DNA of 64,000 nt from Fasciolopsis buskii (Eukaryota; Platyhelminthes; Trematoda; Plagiorchiida; Fasciolidae), in contig LUCM01000769.1 of NCBI GenBank assembly GCA_008360955.1, positions 69,936-133,935 on the forward strand, read 5' to 3'. Under the pieces are notes generated by a model. The model saw only the letters and a program-made list of their open reading frames with translations, did no database searches and was not told where the DNA came from. The stretch's first letter is position 1. Each line of letters starts with the position of its first letter. This document shows, one piece after another, positions 1 to 13,270 of the stretch. A program made the translations under genes and the position numbers.

Positions 1-760
1 GTTTGTTCTAACTCTTAGTCAGCAGTTTGGCCAGCGCTGTAATGACTATCTGAGCGGCGCTTAAAACTGACGTTTTCCCATCCAGAATATTTGGAATCCT
101 CAAGGCTTAGCCCGACGGACCTCCCATCTTCTACACTTCAGGAATCCTAGGCCCGTCTCTGACAGCCGAAAGGTCCCCACGGCTCTCCGTGGACTCGTCC
201 AAAAGGTTCCCGAAGGACTTGCATTTTCCGTGTCTTGTTCTTCTCCGGTTTACGTTTGTCTGCTTCTCTCCTTCCTACGGGCATGCGCATAGCCCCTGTG
301 GCTTAGATGCAGCCAAACAGTGCCTTCAAATGTTTTTCCACTTGAATGATGTCCCAGTGACAGGCTGCTTTTTCCGGCACTAAGGTTTTAATACCAGTCC
401 ACTATTCTTGAATTCTAAAGGTCAGCCGCTGGCCACCGTCACCTGGGTCTTTCTGCAGGTGCCTTGCTTCCACTCCGAATCGCGGTGGTCCCGCAGGTTC
501 GAACAGCAGCTTATCCATTAGTCAGAATATTATTCTTCGATTTGGCCCGTCCGCATTCTCTCTAGTCCCTGAGGGTTGAGCTATTTTTGGATGATAATCG
601 GCCATCAAGAAGACGGAATTATATAACCTGTGGTCAGTTGCCCAAAGCGCAGCGTCTGTTAATAAGCCACTTGCCTCCAGTTTAAATGTTTTGACATCTA
701 AACTCGGCAGATTTTTTGTTATCCCTCTAGTCGCTTTATGGGTCGATGATTAAACAAATA
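1..760. other. Intergenic sequence, no gene recognised
   Basis: All frames are interrupted; the longest open stretch is 64 codons and matches nothing I know. The + strand is mildly pyrimidine-rich here and turns purine-rich after about 760. I see no RNA gene, terminal repeat or promoter signature. It probably belongs to the decayed repeat-like territory that runs up to the dynein gene. Confidence 0.5.
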
Positions 761-3700
761 TCATGATGCCTAAACTCGGGAAGCCAATAAGTCTGGTTAG
801 GGACACGGAGGAAGAAGAAAATTCTCAAAATAAATATGGACACAGACAACCTGAAAAAAGGAATTTGGATTTTATGAGCACGGACAGTAAAGAGGCATAT
901 CTAGCGAATACACGAATGGTGTCGCTAATTTATGGGTATAATTGTGTAGATCAGCAATTTAGGCCATGTCCAAGGTATTAACGTGATTGTGGACGTGTCC
1001 AATTTGACGGATGAACAACAGGAGCCGTACACGACAGAATATCAAAGACGGATTTTCTGAGTTAACGGTCCACCGACGACCCTCGTTGCCTTATGTTTCC
1101 TAGATGTCCATTCGGAGGGCGTTAGGTGTTTGACAGAGTCTAAGTGTACGCTTGGGTTCCGGGAGTGACGATTAGACGAATTTAGGTTGGAATTGATGGC
1201 GTGCGATATTCTGTAGGGTTGATACAGAAACGGCTGCTTGTGGATGGCCAGACAACTTGATTTCACTAGAGCACAGTAGATGGAACGATAACGACATTTT
1301 CAGGTGCCAGGGTCGCAGCTGCAAGAGCCAAGAGATTGGAAGAAACCCACATTCACAGCAACGACCGGATAGCACGAATGAAAATGGGAGAGGAAGACGG
1401 AAAGTCAGAAAAGAGTTTTGGCTGGCGGCTGAGATAAATAAACAGCGAAGAAAAATGCTTGAAATTACGCAAATGCGTGAGTCGTTTTTTGCTTTCATGT
1501 GGAACAATCTTGGTGTACAAGCAGAGCTTTGGAAAATTAGAATGTCCTTCTATAGGCTTCACTTCCCCGTGAAGTGGTCGCGAACTCAAAAGCCATGATG
1601 AGCAAAGGGAGCTTAAAAGTACTTAGCAAAAGCGGTCGGCGAAATCATCCTAGGTGCGCTAACGAATTACGGATCTTGTTGGAAGGCCACAAGGCCTCGG
1701 GAAACAATTCTAGCACTGGACGACGGAGAGCGGAAGCGGGGATCTTACGCTCACTACAAGCCAAGCAACCTCCTTCACGCGGTTAGTTCCGTGCGTTAGA
1801 AATGATCTGTAGCCACGCAATATAATTTGGTTGGATAGTGCGCGTTCCGTCGGTGACATTTCAGCGAGGAAAATGATGTCATTGAGGCATTTTTACAAAG
1901 CGTCCCAGAGCGCAACCTTATCTAGAAAAAACAGTACCTAAATGGAACCAGAGAATACTTAGACAAGTGATCAAGGCCAAGTGGTTTAGCGGAGAGGTTC
2001 ATAGTCGGTAATGATACACCGAATAGAAATACAGCAAGAAGGTTGCGTCGTATGTGGGGCTGACGAAGTAAGTCTAGAAGGAACATCATAACAGACGCTT
2101 AGAATTGTTGAAGTGTGATCATTTGTGTAACAGCATAGAGAGTAGCTGGCAACCAATTTGGAGTGATTAACGAGGGAAACGAAATGGATTTCGGAATAGA
2201 AGTGGAAAGCACTACTGAGAAATAAAACCGGATGATTAGACAGGTCGCTACAACCATGGATGCAATAGGTCCCGACAATTCTGGATTAACATTGAGGCAA
2301 AGAGATGTATCCCGAAGGGCGTAGGTAACTTATGTTACCTATAACTGAGCCACCGCTAAACAGTAGCAACTTCAAAGGGCAGGGGCTGCAATCATCAAGA
2401 AACGACAGGTTGTCTTTGGAGATGTTCTGACCGTTACAGCTGAAGTAAAAGTTGGAGGCAATGGCGATTTTTCTGTGGCGGCGTTGGAAATTTGTGGTAC
2501 TATATTACTTCTACCATAGGTGCGTCCGGAGAGTCACCTCCTTTTTGCAACATGGGAGAGAACTCACCGGACCGCCAAGGTCTTTTTCAAGGAAAAACGG
2601 ATCCGGGTAGGTATGTTCCTACGGTACACGAGACCATGCCGTTCTTACTACGGCCGCTGTGGGTAACAGTTCACAAAATGATCTGGCTGTTGAGGGAATT
2701 TCTCAGGAAAATACGAGGCTACTGAAAGGTGAAGATGATTGCTGGATGACGGAGTTCTCAAGTGAAGCACGGTGAGTTACGCGGACCGGTGGAATTTTGT
2801 TGTGCCTTCTGCAGAATTTGTGTGGATAGGGTGGATTAAGGGCGGCTTGAGGTAACAGAGACAACTAAAGGCTCATAAAGGACGGCAACTTTCGGTTTGG
2901 TGGGTCTAGGAGAACGTTTCAAAAAACCGAAGAGGGTAGCACGTGCCCTCTTTGGCCCGGTAATTAAAGTACGGAGAGCACGGCCTGAGTTGAAGGTGGA
3001 TAGTACTGTTGGAAAACTGTTAGGCGCGGCATTGAGAAGGGGTTGGATCAGTGGATACTTAGCTGACAAAATCAGTAGGTAATCCATCAGCTGGGATTGG
3101 CTGAAGGAGAGCTGTTGGAACGATCTCCTTAGGCAATTCAGTGCTGAATTGATTAACCCGTTTTTTTGAGAGGCGGGCGATGCCACTTTCAGAAACAGAG
3201 GTCATTACGGCTTTAGTAGGCCCCAGGATGGAAAGAATTTAGGTGGCTTTTCAAATGTTGTTCGGCTTTTGTCAACGTCCAACTTCCTTTAGACGAATAA
3301 GCTGCAACTCTGTTGCTTGAAGCTAGAGTAGATTTAGGTGAACGCTTGCTTGGGAACAAAATGGATACCGTGTTTTCGGGTTCGAGATGTGGGCCTTCCA
3401 CAATTATGGGCGAGTAAACGTGGGAGTCATGAATGAGGCCTTTTCTTTAAGTCCGGTAGGGGTTGCTATTAAAGAGGCAGGAAAAGAGACCAGAGTAGTA
3501 GATAGACGTGAAGTGGCCTGCGTTAGAAAGTTAGTGACTCTGTTCCGTGAAGTTCTTGCTGCAAGATGTGGTACCATGTTGGGAGTCTCATTCATTGGTT
3601 CAGTTGTTGGGTTCGATAGGGCCATTCACGTAATACCGCTGGATGTCACCACTTTTTCCATCGTCTCGACTTCTTTCAGAACAGCAGGCAACCGGAGGGG

Positions 3701-6440
3701 ACCATTTGCTGGCTGGCTGGCTGGGAAGGGTAGGGTAGGGTGAGCCGGGCCCATCAAGATCGACCGTTGATTCACGTGTTGCTGGCGTCTTGACCTCTTG
3801 TGAGGTAACTTATCCAGGGGCCTTCGTAGTAGTATATTTTAGTCCCCATAAACAGTTTTGGCCGGAGACGCTCCGGCATTTTGAGCTGCTCTCCTTCGGA
3901 TTAGTGATTCGTTGGCAAAAGTTTCAGTACTCATGAACGGTGTAGCTTTGGAAACTATTTTCAACAGTCTGATAAACCAATCATGCGCTAGCCAGCCAGG
4001 AAGCGAACGGAGCAAAGGGAAGCCGGGTTGATGAATTATCTTTTGCGGCCTGGGATATGAACACTGGCAATGGGACGTTACACGCATCTGGTATGCTTCT
4101 CTTAACCGATTGGAGCAGCGGGCTGCCTAGAGCGTCAGACAATATTGTGCTTTTATCAGCAGCAAGTTGTCTGCAAAGTTCCGCGGCAATGAAACCTAAA
4201 TACCAAACATTTATATCAAGATTCCGGGGCATGCACTTATTTCCAGTTTCCAAGATGTTGTGAAGTAGAGATCATCCTATCACGGTATTTTTCAGTAATT
4301 GTGCCTTGGGATGATGATCTTTCTTTCAAGGGCGGTGGCAATTTTTCTGACTGTTTCGCACACCGATGGGAGCCAAAAGCAGAGCGTAAGTCCGCGGTGG
4401 GCCTTATTCCTGGAAATCTCCGTTTTTGCAACCTTACGGGAAGTCCGTTTCTCCGTCCGGGTCCCAGGGAACACGCTGATAGGCCCTTGCATTTTCAGCT
4501 GCTGAGTAATTAATTTATGATTGCGATGCGGACAGTGTAAAACAAATGGAAGTAGTCTGGAAGGGTGGAGAGTGTAAATAGTTAATGGGCGGTAAATTGG
4601 TCATGTATAGAGAGAAAAGTAAGTTGCCAAACCCCTTGGCAATGCACGAGTTCTATTGCGCAAATAGTTTTAAGTGAAATTCAGGGATTGCGTTGGAAGA
4701 TACTTCTAAAACTGGGATAAACCAGAGGTCCTGGGACCAAAGACATCAGAGAACAATATTTAGAAATCATCGCGATTAGCTGAAAGCGATCACAACGTGG
4801 CGCTTTGGGCCTAATTCGGTAGACATTTAGTTCACAAAAACGGCTTGAAAATAGGGTCGCCTTTTGGTGTTTACGTCTGTTAAAAAGGCTGCAACGACAT
4901 AAATGCAGCACCGGAGCAAAAGTGAAACAGCCTGAGTCAAACGATGCGTTTTATTAGAAAGACGGTAGCAAGAGATATGGAAAAGTGCGAATAGAAAAAT
5001 GAGTAAACAAACCAAAAGGTTTATCCGGTCTTAAAACCAAACAAACTGACCGACCAAATTTTCGTTGCATAGTATAACGCCTTTTAAACATTTTATTTCG
5101 AAGGTGGATATTAGGCAGTATACGCTCAGACAAAGTATCGGCAAAGTGGTCAATTAGAGAGCAAGTCAATGTTGGTGTTCAGAAAAATTAAGACAGGTTT
5201 CTTGACCTGGAAAAACGTTTCGCCCCTCCCGAAAATTCCGGAATGTAAACCTAGATATGAAGAATATCAAGATGACAAATGAACATAGTGAACAGGTCTG
5301 GAGCAAAGAGAGGAACTTTCTCGCCGTAAAGCTGAAAGAAGATAGAAACATATACTAAGTAGACACTACCCAGTGAATCAAGTGATAAAAGGAAACCATT
5401 ATAAATAGAAAAAAGCATCTTTGGGGACATTGCGTTTACAGTCTGACGAGCAATATACTGAGCTGGCCCCTATGGTATGAGGGCACAAAGAATGTAATAG
5501 ATTGGGTGGCCATTTGGGTGCGACAGATAGGGGAAACGGCAGTGGATAAGGATTTTACAATAGTCCGAGGTACCGGGTGCAAATGACTTTGCTGCGAGCA
5601 GGTTTGAATTTGCAAATTTCGTCTGAGCACAACGCTGGAAGAGGATCTGAAAGTAAAAAGTCTGTTTGCTGACGGTGGAGAGACGGCGCACAGGAGGTGT
5701 TTGGTACTCGAGCAGCAGCTTGTCTTCAAATTGACAGGTAATAAAGGCCATTCAGAAAATACGTCAGGCCTACACTCAAAGTGAGAGAAAAATAATGAGT
5801 TGTTTGCAGGATGTCCGCAGAATTCAGACCTCAGGTCCTTCTGTGAAATGGAGTAGATGTGAATTCGTGAAGAAGTAGGAGGAGGCCAGTGTGTGACGGG
5901 GCCCCTGAATGACGTGACCAGGTAGGTGCTATCAATCTGAATGCAGATTTTTATGCCAGGTTTGCTTGCATATATGTTTTGGATGACGTGACAATGAGAA
6001 TCTTCACGATCCTCAGCTGCTAAACGTGGATCGATTGGCTTTTATCGGTCTGCTTCCCTTTCAGGTGTATTGAAGCGTAGAGGGTCATTTTGTGAGTTGT
6101 TCATTTGAAGATATATTATCGACACCGAAATGGTCCAAAACAAATGACTTCGACGAAGCAGCTAGCTGACTGTTTCATATAGCAAACTGCCAGCAGCAGA
6201 CGGCCGAAACGCTAACGTGCACCAATAACGAGTACAATTTAGGCCATGAAGTGCGTAGCCCTATAAAGGGAAATCTGGAAGCGGGAGCTGCTTTGAAAAT
6301 GCTATCTACGGAGAGAAGAAAACGCCCAACTCAGTGGGTTTGTGAGCACTGAACATCTTATTAATTTCCCACTAGACCTTGGATAAATGGTCCGAAGGGC
6401 GAATTTAGAGCTGTAATTTGCTCCAAACTTTGCTGTAAAT
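761..6440. other. Purine-rich block, no gene recognised
   Basis: For more than 5 kb the + strand is visibly richer in A and G than in C and T, for example around 1380, 2160, 4560 and 5640. Open stretches reach about 118 codons (3387-3743) on + and 116 codons (2836-3186) on the minus strand. They begin and end without splice logic and their translations resemble no family I recognise. A long strand bias with frames broken everywhere fits an old decayed transposon whose sense strand was purine-rich, but that is inference. No terminal repeats or target-site duplications were found. Confidence 0.4.
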
Positions 6441-8150
6441 CACTTGAAAAAGCTTGGCAATGAGAGATGTGTTTCAAAGGAAACCGGCCAGAAACAACAA
6501 CAAAATCTTTTCAGGACGTTCGGTTTGGTTTTTACTGCTTCCATCCAGTTACCATATTCCCACTTATCCTTATCTATTCAGCTCAACTTTTCCGTCCATT
6601 ACGTAATGCACTTGTCGCCCACGGGCATCGGTCATATTTAGACATTCACCTGTGAGTTTCTGTTGTGTTTTGCGCCCGCGATCTCCACAGTTAGTGAATT
6701 TAAACGCGAAATGACTCGTAGCATGCTGCCCGCAAACGCTTCCGGGAAACCCTGTGCAGTCTTTTGAAACACGTTTCCCAAATACTATTTCTGTCTGGTA
6801 CACTCGTGCTTTTCCCATTGCTTTGCAGCATCTGCTTCTACTTTCCAGTGTACTTCCCGAATAACGCAAAGCTGCAATCTTCCACCTGATTATTTCTGTG
6901 AATCAAGATTATTCTGTTTCACCCCAAAAGAAATTTGATTTTGCCATCCTCGTGCTTCTAGCAAATAAAGAAATATTTATTATTAATATTATTACTATTC
7001 ATGAAGGGCACAAATAGTAAGGAAGAGGGATCAGAACAGTTAGCGAGATTAAAAAAACGGGCTGTCGGATGTAAAGGGAAAGGAGATAACGGCTGATTTC
7101 ATTAATTGCGAATAGATAGATAGTCTACGTTTGTGCAATAGTTACATTCATATTTTAATGGGGTTGCCGTGACTTACTTGCCTGTTGTCCTTTTTGATGT
7201 GTCCTGTTGCAGAATGAGTCCGGAATTCGGGGGGCTGCACGACATTACAGTATTATTATTAACGGTGTTTTGGCCGGTCGTGTGGGTAAATCTGAGATGA
7301 GTTTCCAAGGGCGGTCTGCGGTGTGACTTGGTTTGTCTTTGAGCCAAGCGGACAGGTACTAGAGGGCCAGATCTGAATAACAGCTTGCTTACACTAATGG
7401 GCAGCAAAGGCGATTGGCTGGAGAATAGGGCTGAGGCCTGAATTCGCTTGCGGTGTGTTGCGAGCAGGTGGCCCGCTGCTTTTTTCCCGTCCACCCCTCG
7501 AGGGATAACATTCAGTTATTCTGCTAGCCTGGAACCAAGTGGTTGATATGCTTATGCTCCGCAGTGCCGAGGCATTTCCGGGGAAGTACCGTGCCGAGCG
7601 CCATGCGACCACGGTTTTGGGCGGTGTGTGAAAGGGCAACAGTAATGCGAGTGACCAGCGGCCTTGTACAATGTCGGTGGTGTATGGCTACGATCGGAGG
7701 ATGACTTATAGACCTGCTGTCGGAATGCATGCTGATTCCTGGCTTATGGCCGTTCGGCTACTTCGGAATAGGCTACCTTGATCCCCAATGGATAAGGTTC
7801 GGGAATTGGACGTGCGAATTTATAATCATGTGCGCAAAATCTCAAATTGCATACTCTTAGTTCCAGCTGAACAATCGCGGATTCCTTGTTATGGTCGATG
7901 TGGCGCTTCACGGAGAGCTGAAGCGCGCCCTCCAACCTATACTGTAATAGAGTCTTAAACTTTGTTGGAGTTAACTATGAACTATTACGTTGGGACCAAG
8001 GGTTGAAGCCGAATACCCAAAAAACGCCGACCTTGGGCATTTAATAGTACTTCAATCCTTGTAGGCCAATAATGCGGAAGGGTTATATGTACGTTTGATC
8101 AAGGGATGGGGCAGTCAAACAACAGGTGTATGGCTATGAACTGAAGTGAA
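6441..8150. other. Mixed block, no gene recognised
   Basis: From about 6441 to 6960 the + strand is pyrimidine-rich. A short AT-rich patch with TTATTA-type repeats follows near 6970-7000, and then the strand turns purine-leaning again to about 8000. The longest open stretches, about 100 codons at 6570-6869 and 7174-7494 on the minus strand, are not recognisable. Nothing here supports a functional gene. Confidence 0.4.
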
Positions 8151-11100
8151 AAGCATAAAAGCAATCGTCTCACCGAGGAATGCTACATTCACCGTCACCC
8201 ATATGTGCTCATTACACCCACCATCTCAGCTCCCTGTACCAGCACCATTTGCCAACTCAAGGTTAACTCCTACTAAGACGGGCCTTCATCGCCAGACATC
8301 TACTATAGAAAATCTATGAGAAGGCAATTCAGAAAACCTCTAACCACTGGTTTCAACCGATCCATTTTTAATCTCTTTACTTAATTCGCGTCCCTGCTGT
8401 TGGTTACCAACACACCACTCCACAATCGATATACTTGAACCACCGTAACTGATGCAGCTAGGAACTCTGCTTTTCTGTCGATAGGCACTTCCACCCCGTC
8501 CCTGTGACTGGAATGCTGCCACCTCGCACGAGCTTTTAGCCACCTATGGTTTGCCAGTTTGCCGTTAACTGTCAGTTCCCTTAACAGCCGTACCTCTGCA
8601 TTACGGAACCATGTATCATTGCCGTCCCTCAGTATCATGAACGGCGACCATTCTTGTGTTTCTGGTGTCGCAGATTTTAATTTTGTTGTTGTTTTGTGTC
8701 AGGAACCCATGATTTTTGAAGCATTTTGAAATTGGCGTTGTTTTAAAATTGCGCAAATTGATCCAGCATACCTCGCCGTTTGAGTGGCTGCTTCATCTAT
8801 CCACCATGGTTAACCCAAAAATCTATAAAAGCGATAAAGCTGATTTGACCTCTGATCCGCATTAATGGGTCACCGATAAACTCGCGGCTGTGTTCTGTCT
8901 TTGCCTACCCTCCTTCGCTATTATGTTGAGCTGGCCGTTTGAATTCCGCTCTCTTTTTCTATGCGAATTTCCAATCTAGGATACATCCCGCCTGTCCAAT
9001 TTTATTGTGCGACCACCGGAATTGAGACCTCAAGCACGAATGTTTTTCTCCATCCTCAGTCTGCGTTAGCCTCCTGCTAGGCCGCAGGCTATATTTATGT
9101 GCTATTCCGTGACGCTTACTGCTGACGTCTTCTGTTTCGGCGTTGTTTACTGGTCGCACAAAAATCCAGGCTATTTCTTTGTCTATAAAATCCACTTGGC
9201 GGAAGCCAGCCAGTATTTTTTCTGAAAATTTCTGCCCCAACCACATCATCTCGGGGATCGCAGAGGCTATAATCTCTACAACCTGTCTTCAGATTTGGCA
9301 ATACTTCCTGAAAACACCGTTGATCATTCATGACCCTTCTTTGCCCCATTCACGTGTCACTTTGTCGCAACTGCCGGTCATTCGATTTACCCCGGACAGA
9401 TCTGATATCTTCTCCGTCGCCCTCTACTCGCTGGACAAGCATGCACACCACTTCGTGCTCTCGTTCTGCAACAGAAACTCACCTAGATGAACTTGGTTTC
9501 TCAACCCGGAATGCATAAGTGAGAACGTACCCCCCTTTAATCATCAGCGCCAGATCTGTGAAATCTACCGCGCTATCCCTCAGTCAAGACGTTGTTTTAA
9601 TAATCAAAACATGGACGTCGGAGTTTTCTGTCTTTGATCCTCAACCCGTGTGATAAGCCCTCTTAGACTGCGTTGTTCCGGAGCTGGTGCTGGAAGCTTC
9701 GCAATCAAAATGCCCCGACTTCTGCACACACCATTTAACAACTCCGCTCCGCAATGGTTACGAGTTTTTGCGGTCATCTATAACAATGGAAGATCGGACA
9801 ATAACTGTCGCTCGCATCTACCACCGTCCAGCAGTCCGTGACCCATTTCAGTGGCACCCTTTCCTGAGAATTCGAAGTAGTAAAAATCGGCGGTAGATCA
9901 CACATTATCAGTTATAACTGACTTCCTTTAGCATGTACACCGGGCTCGTAGGCCAGACAAGCTCCACAAACGGAAAAATAGTAACCTTTATCCCGTAACC
10001 CTTGTGCTAGACATCCTATCAGACTGCTGCAATCTGCATCTGCTAAGATGTCAAAAGATGAAAGAGGAACACGCTATGAACAAGAACCATGCACGCCTCG
10101 TCACCGACATACCCCGTCCTGCGCATTTCAAGGCAGTCGTCTGGACACTGTAACATTTGTGAGAAACTGACATTTTTCGTTTGCTCACCTTAACATCAGC
10201 TGGAGTAAAGTCCAAACTTCGGCTCTTCTTCAGGCTTGCCAAATACCGAGGATGCAACACAGACTTAAGCCAAAAGATTCACCCCATCTTATGCGTTGGC
10301 TGCCTATTTTTGCCTAGAAGCTGCTGTCCGGATCTGACGCCTTGTTATGGGGTCGCGTAACCCTAAGTCAAATCAAGCCACGCCAGTAACCGCCCCGGGC
10401 TAACTGATCACAGATGAACCATTGCAATCAGCCGAAACACAGTCTCTAAGACTACTGAAATGTCGCTCGATCCCCCAACATTCAGACCGCCACCGCCAAA
10501 TAACAGCAAAACCTCCAATACCGAAAAATACAGAAAACAGGTCATCCATGGCAGGCGTATTTAAGGAATTATTGTAATTCTTAAATGTACACGTATTCCG
10601 TTTGCCACATATCACAGTCCGCTCCCAGCCGCATGCGCCCAGTGAACATCCTTTTGCGTTCCATTTTCTCCCCGTCCAAAGGTCTTCATATGCTTCCATC
10701 CATCAAACTGCTTAGTGCAACCATGAATTTTTTCCTCCGCTTGATATTCAGCATTATATCGACTCTTTGCTGTTGTTAATTTCCACTCTCCTATCCATCT
10801 CGTAGGACGTCCGATCTGTTTTTGACTCACCTCCATCCCGTTATCATATCCATATTTATGTTCATCTTCACCATATAAACCTCCTAACTTTGGAGGAACT
10901 CGGACAAATGGCAAAGTCCAACATTGCTTTCCAGCCAAATTTTGCTCCCGCGACACGCATCTTGGGTGCATTTAAACATGGATTGACTCGCGGTGCACGA
11001 ATGATAATCAGCCACAGAAGGCCCCGGCGAAGGATCGGCTAACTTTAAGTTAAAATCGGAAATTCGTGCCTAGCCTGTCAAGTTGCAAGTTCTGGCCATA

Positions 11101-13270
11101 AAGGCACAGACACATTGCATCTTCATGTCTGGATTTTGTTTTCCGCGTTTCCACTGTGCCATCTTTGTACGAGTTTGATCTTCCCTTGCGCACGCCCTTC
11201 GGATTTCGAGAAATATACGCACTATGACTGTTCACCATTTTACGTCAAAGTTCAAGCCTTCTGAATTTCCAGTAAACTCACAACTCCAGCTGTTTTCGTG
11301 TCGCAGCGTCTATGTTTATAACCTTAGGCGTCAGGACCTCATTTTTATTGGCAGATGCCCTTCCATGTAGCCAGCCCAATAAGCACTCTGAACTGTCTAT
11401 GAACTGCGGGTACTTGAGATCCTTAGATAGAAAGTTTGCAAATATAACGAAGGTAGTTTTCTTTGTTAAACTTCGGCGGCTCAGGCTCGTCTCCACCTTC
11501 GATGTCTCACTGGTATTTCCGGTCAAGCTGAAAAAATTGTTGCCTTTGGTCCAGGCATCCAGGGGCGGCATGTTTGGCACCTTTGAGAGTCACAGGTCAG
11601 CCGGAATTTTTATCAGTTTAAAATAAATCCATTGTCCAAAATTTGTCTCTTGTATACTGCCGAGCTTTTCCGCGAATACTGTCCCACAATGGCCCTTAAA
11701 ATTATAGACATATTGTTGCACGAATTTTCGGTCCGTTCAAAACACTGTAGTCCCTTCGACCGATTTGGAGCGGCGTTTCTTTTTATGCACCAAAGTCGCT
11801 GCCAAAACTTTTGCACTAAGCTGCAGCCAAAGGGGCGACACTGACTGAGTGGAAATGGCAGCAGCGTCGGTAATCAATATTCTAACGACTACGGGAAACG
11901 AATCTAAGATGATGGAAACTGGAAGCCAACGACAGAAGTCGTTCCCATGCGGCTTGGCGATCGGAAATATCCATTCGGAAAACTAACAAATCTGTCTATA
12001 CCTTTCCTTTTATCCGGAACGTGCACCCAGTGTGCATGGGCGATCCACTTAACCCATGGATTTTCTTTGTCGGTCCTCCTGCTGGGACGACTTCTAAGGC
12101 AAGGATCTGTGAACATCCGCCTAATAAGGTGGGAGCAGACCATCTCAATGGCCCAAAAGGCCGCAATAAATGATCTCAAGCCATGTCCACCACACGGAAA
12201 GGCGAAGAGAGTAGTCGTTATCACTAGGCTAGTCGACGATCCGTGTTCTGAGGCTGTTACTTGCGCCACTTAATTCGCCCAAAAGGCATAAGGCAACGCA
12301 TGGATGGGCAGTCATCCTGTACTCCGGTAATGATGTGTTTTTATTCACGTGGCACATCCCTGAATTCCTCTGGGACAATCGCCTGCAGGAAAATTTCTCC
12401 TATGCAAAATAATAATGCAAGTTAAGCAACTTGAAAGTTACGTAAAATTCTATCAGCTTTGCAATCCAAATGCTAGAGCGGTGCCTTAGAAACACTCGGC
12501 AAAATTTTGCGCCTTCTACATTGCATCCAAAGCGACGCATTTGTATGATGACCTCTGACTTCGCGGAAATCTTTATTTTATGGTCGGTTTGATCGCTGCT
12601 CTATGCTTTCCGGTAACTCCGTGATATCGTTTAATAAATATTTTTACCCAATTTAGCATACACTATCAATCCTTGGGCCGCGAGTACCACTTGCCGCGTC
12701 TGGTGAACCCCACCCTTTTTGTAATCATATATGCCTCTGTCACGCTACAGCAGAGTGGAAAGTCCACACCCTGGCAGTTACCTACCCCTAGTCGCGTAGT
12801 CACCGCCACCTGGACGGAGTTCCATCAAATGATCTGGGAGTCACACCGGCAAGTCATCCAACGTGTATGCATCTGTTCAGCTCGATCTAATTTTTATTGT
12901 CCCTCAAATGGAGTACAATCGAACAGCATTCACGACCTGAGTTCCGCTAACCCTTCTCATTGCTAAAGCTGCCAAAGTTTTGTGGGCTGGTGTTTCTTTA
13001 AAACCCACTTATTCACTGGATTCATCCCACCCACCATCCACAAAGGCAAGAGCCCTTACCAACCCGGTGAGTGACTGCAGCGGTTGCAATCAAACAAAGT
13101 GCTTCATGGATGATCTTCTATATCTAGCTAAACCCACTGTTCTTTGGTTTATCGTAGGTGGCCACTACCTCTGCTTGGTAAAGCAATTTGTGATGTTAAT
13201 CTGGCCGACACGCTATGCGGCAGCTGGGTAATATCTGGCATATCATTACACCGCGTTACTCGCTGAGCCA
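8151..13270. other. Pyrimidine-rich block, no gene recognised
   Basis: For about 5 kb the + strand is rich in C and T, so the minus strand is purine-rich: the mirror image of the 761-6440 block. Open stretches reach 121 codons (11904-12269, minus) and 115 codons (9143-9490, +), none with a motif I can name. I looked for reverse transcriptase (YADD-type), integrase and endonuclease motifs and found none. The best reading is a repeat-derived block in the opposite orientation to its neighbours. Confidence 0.4.

Noticed and set aside
3387..3743. 118-codon + strand open stretch with a plausible start
   Set aside because: No domain, no splice context, and an opposite-strand frame is open over much of it.
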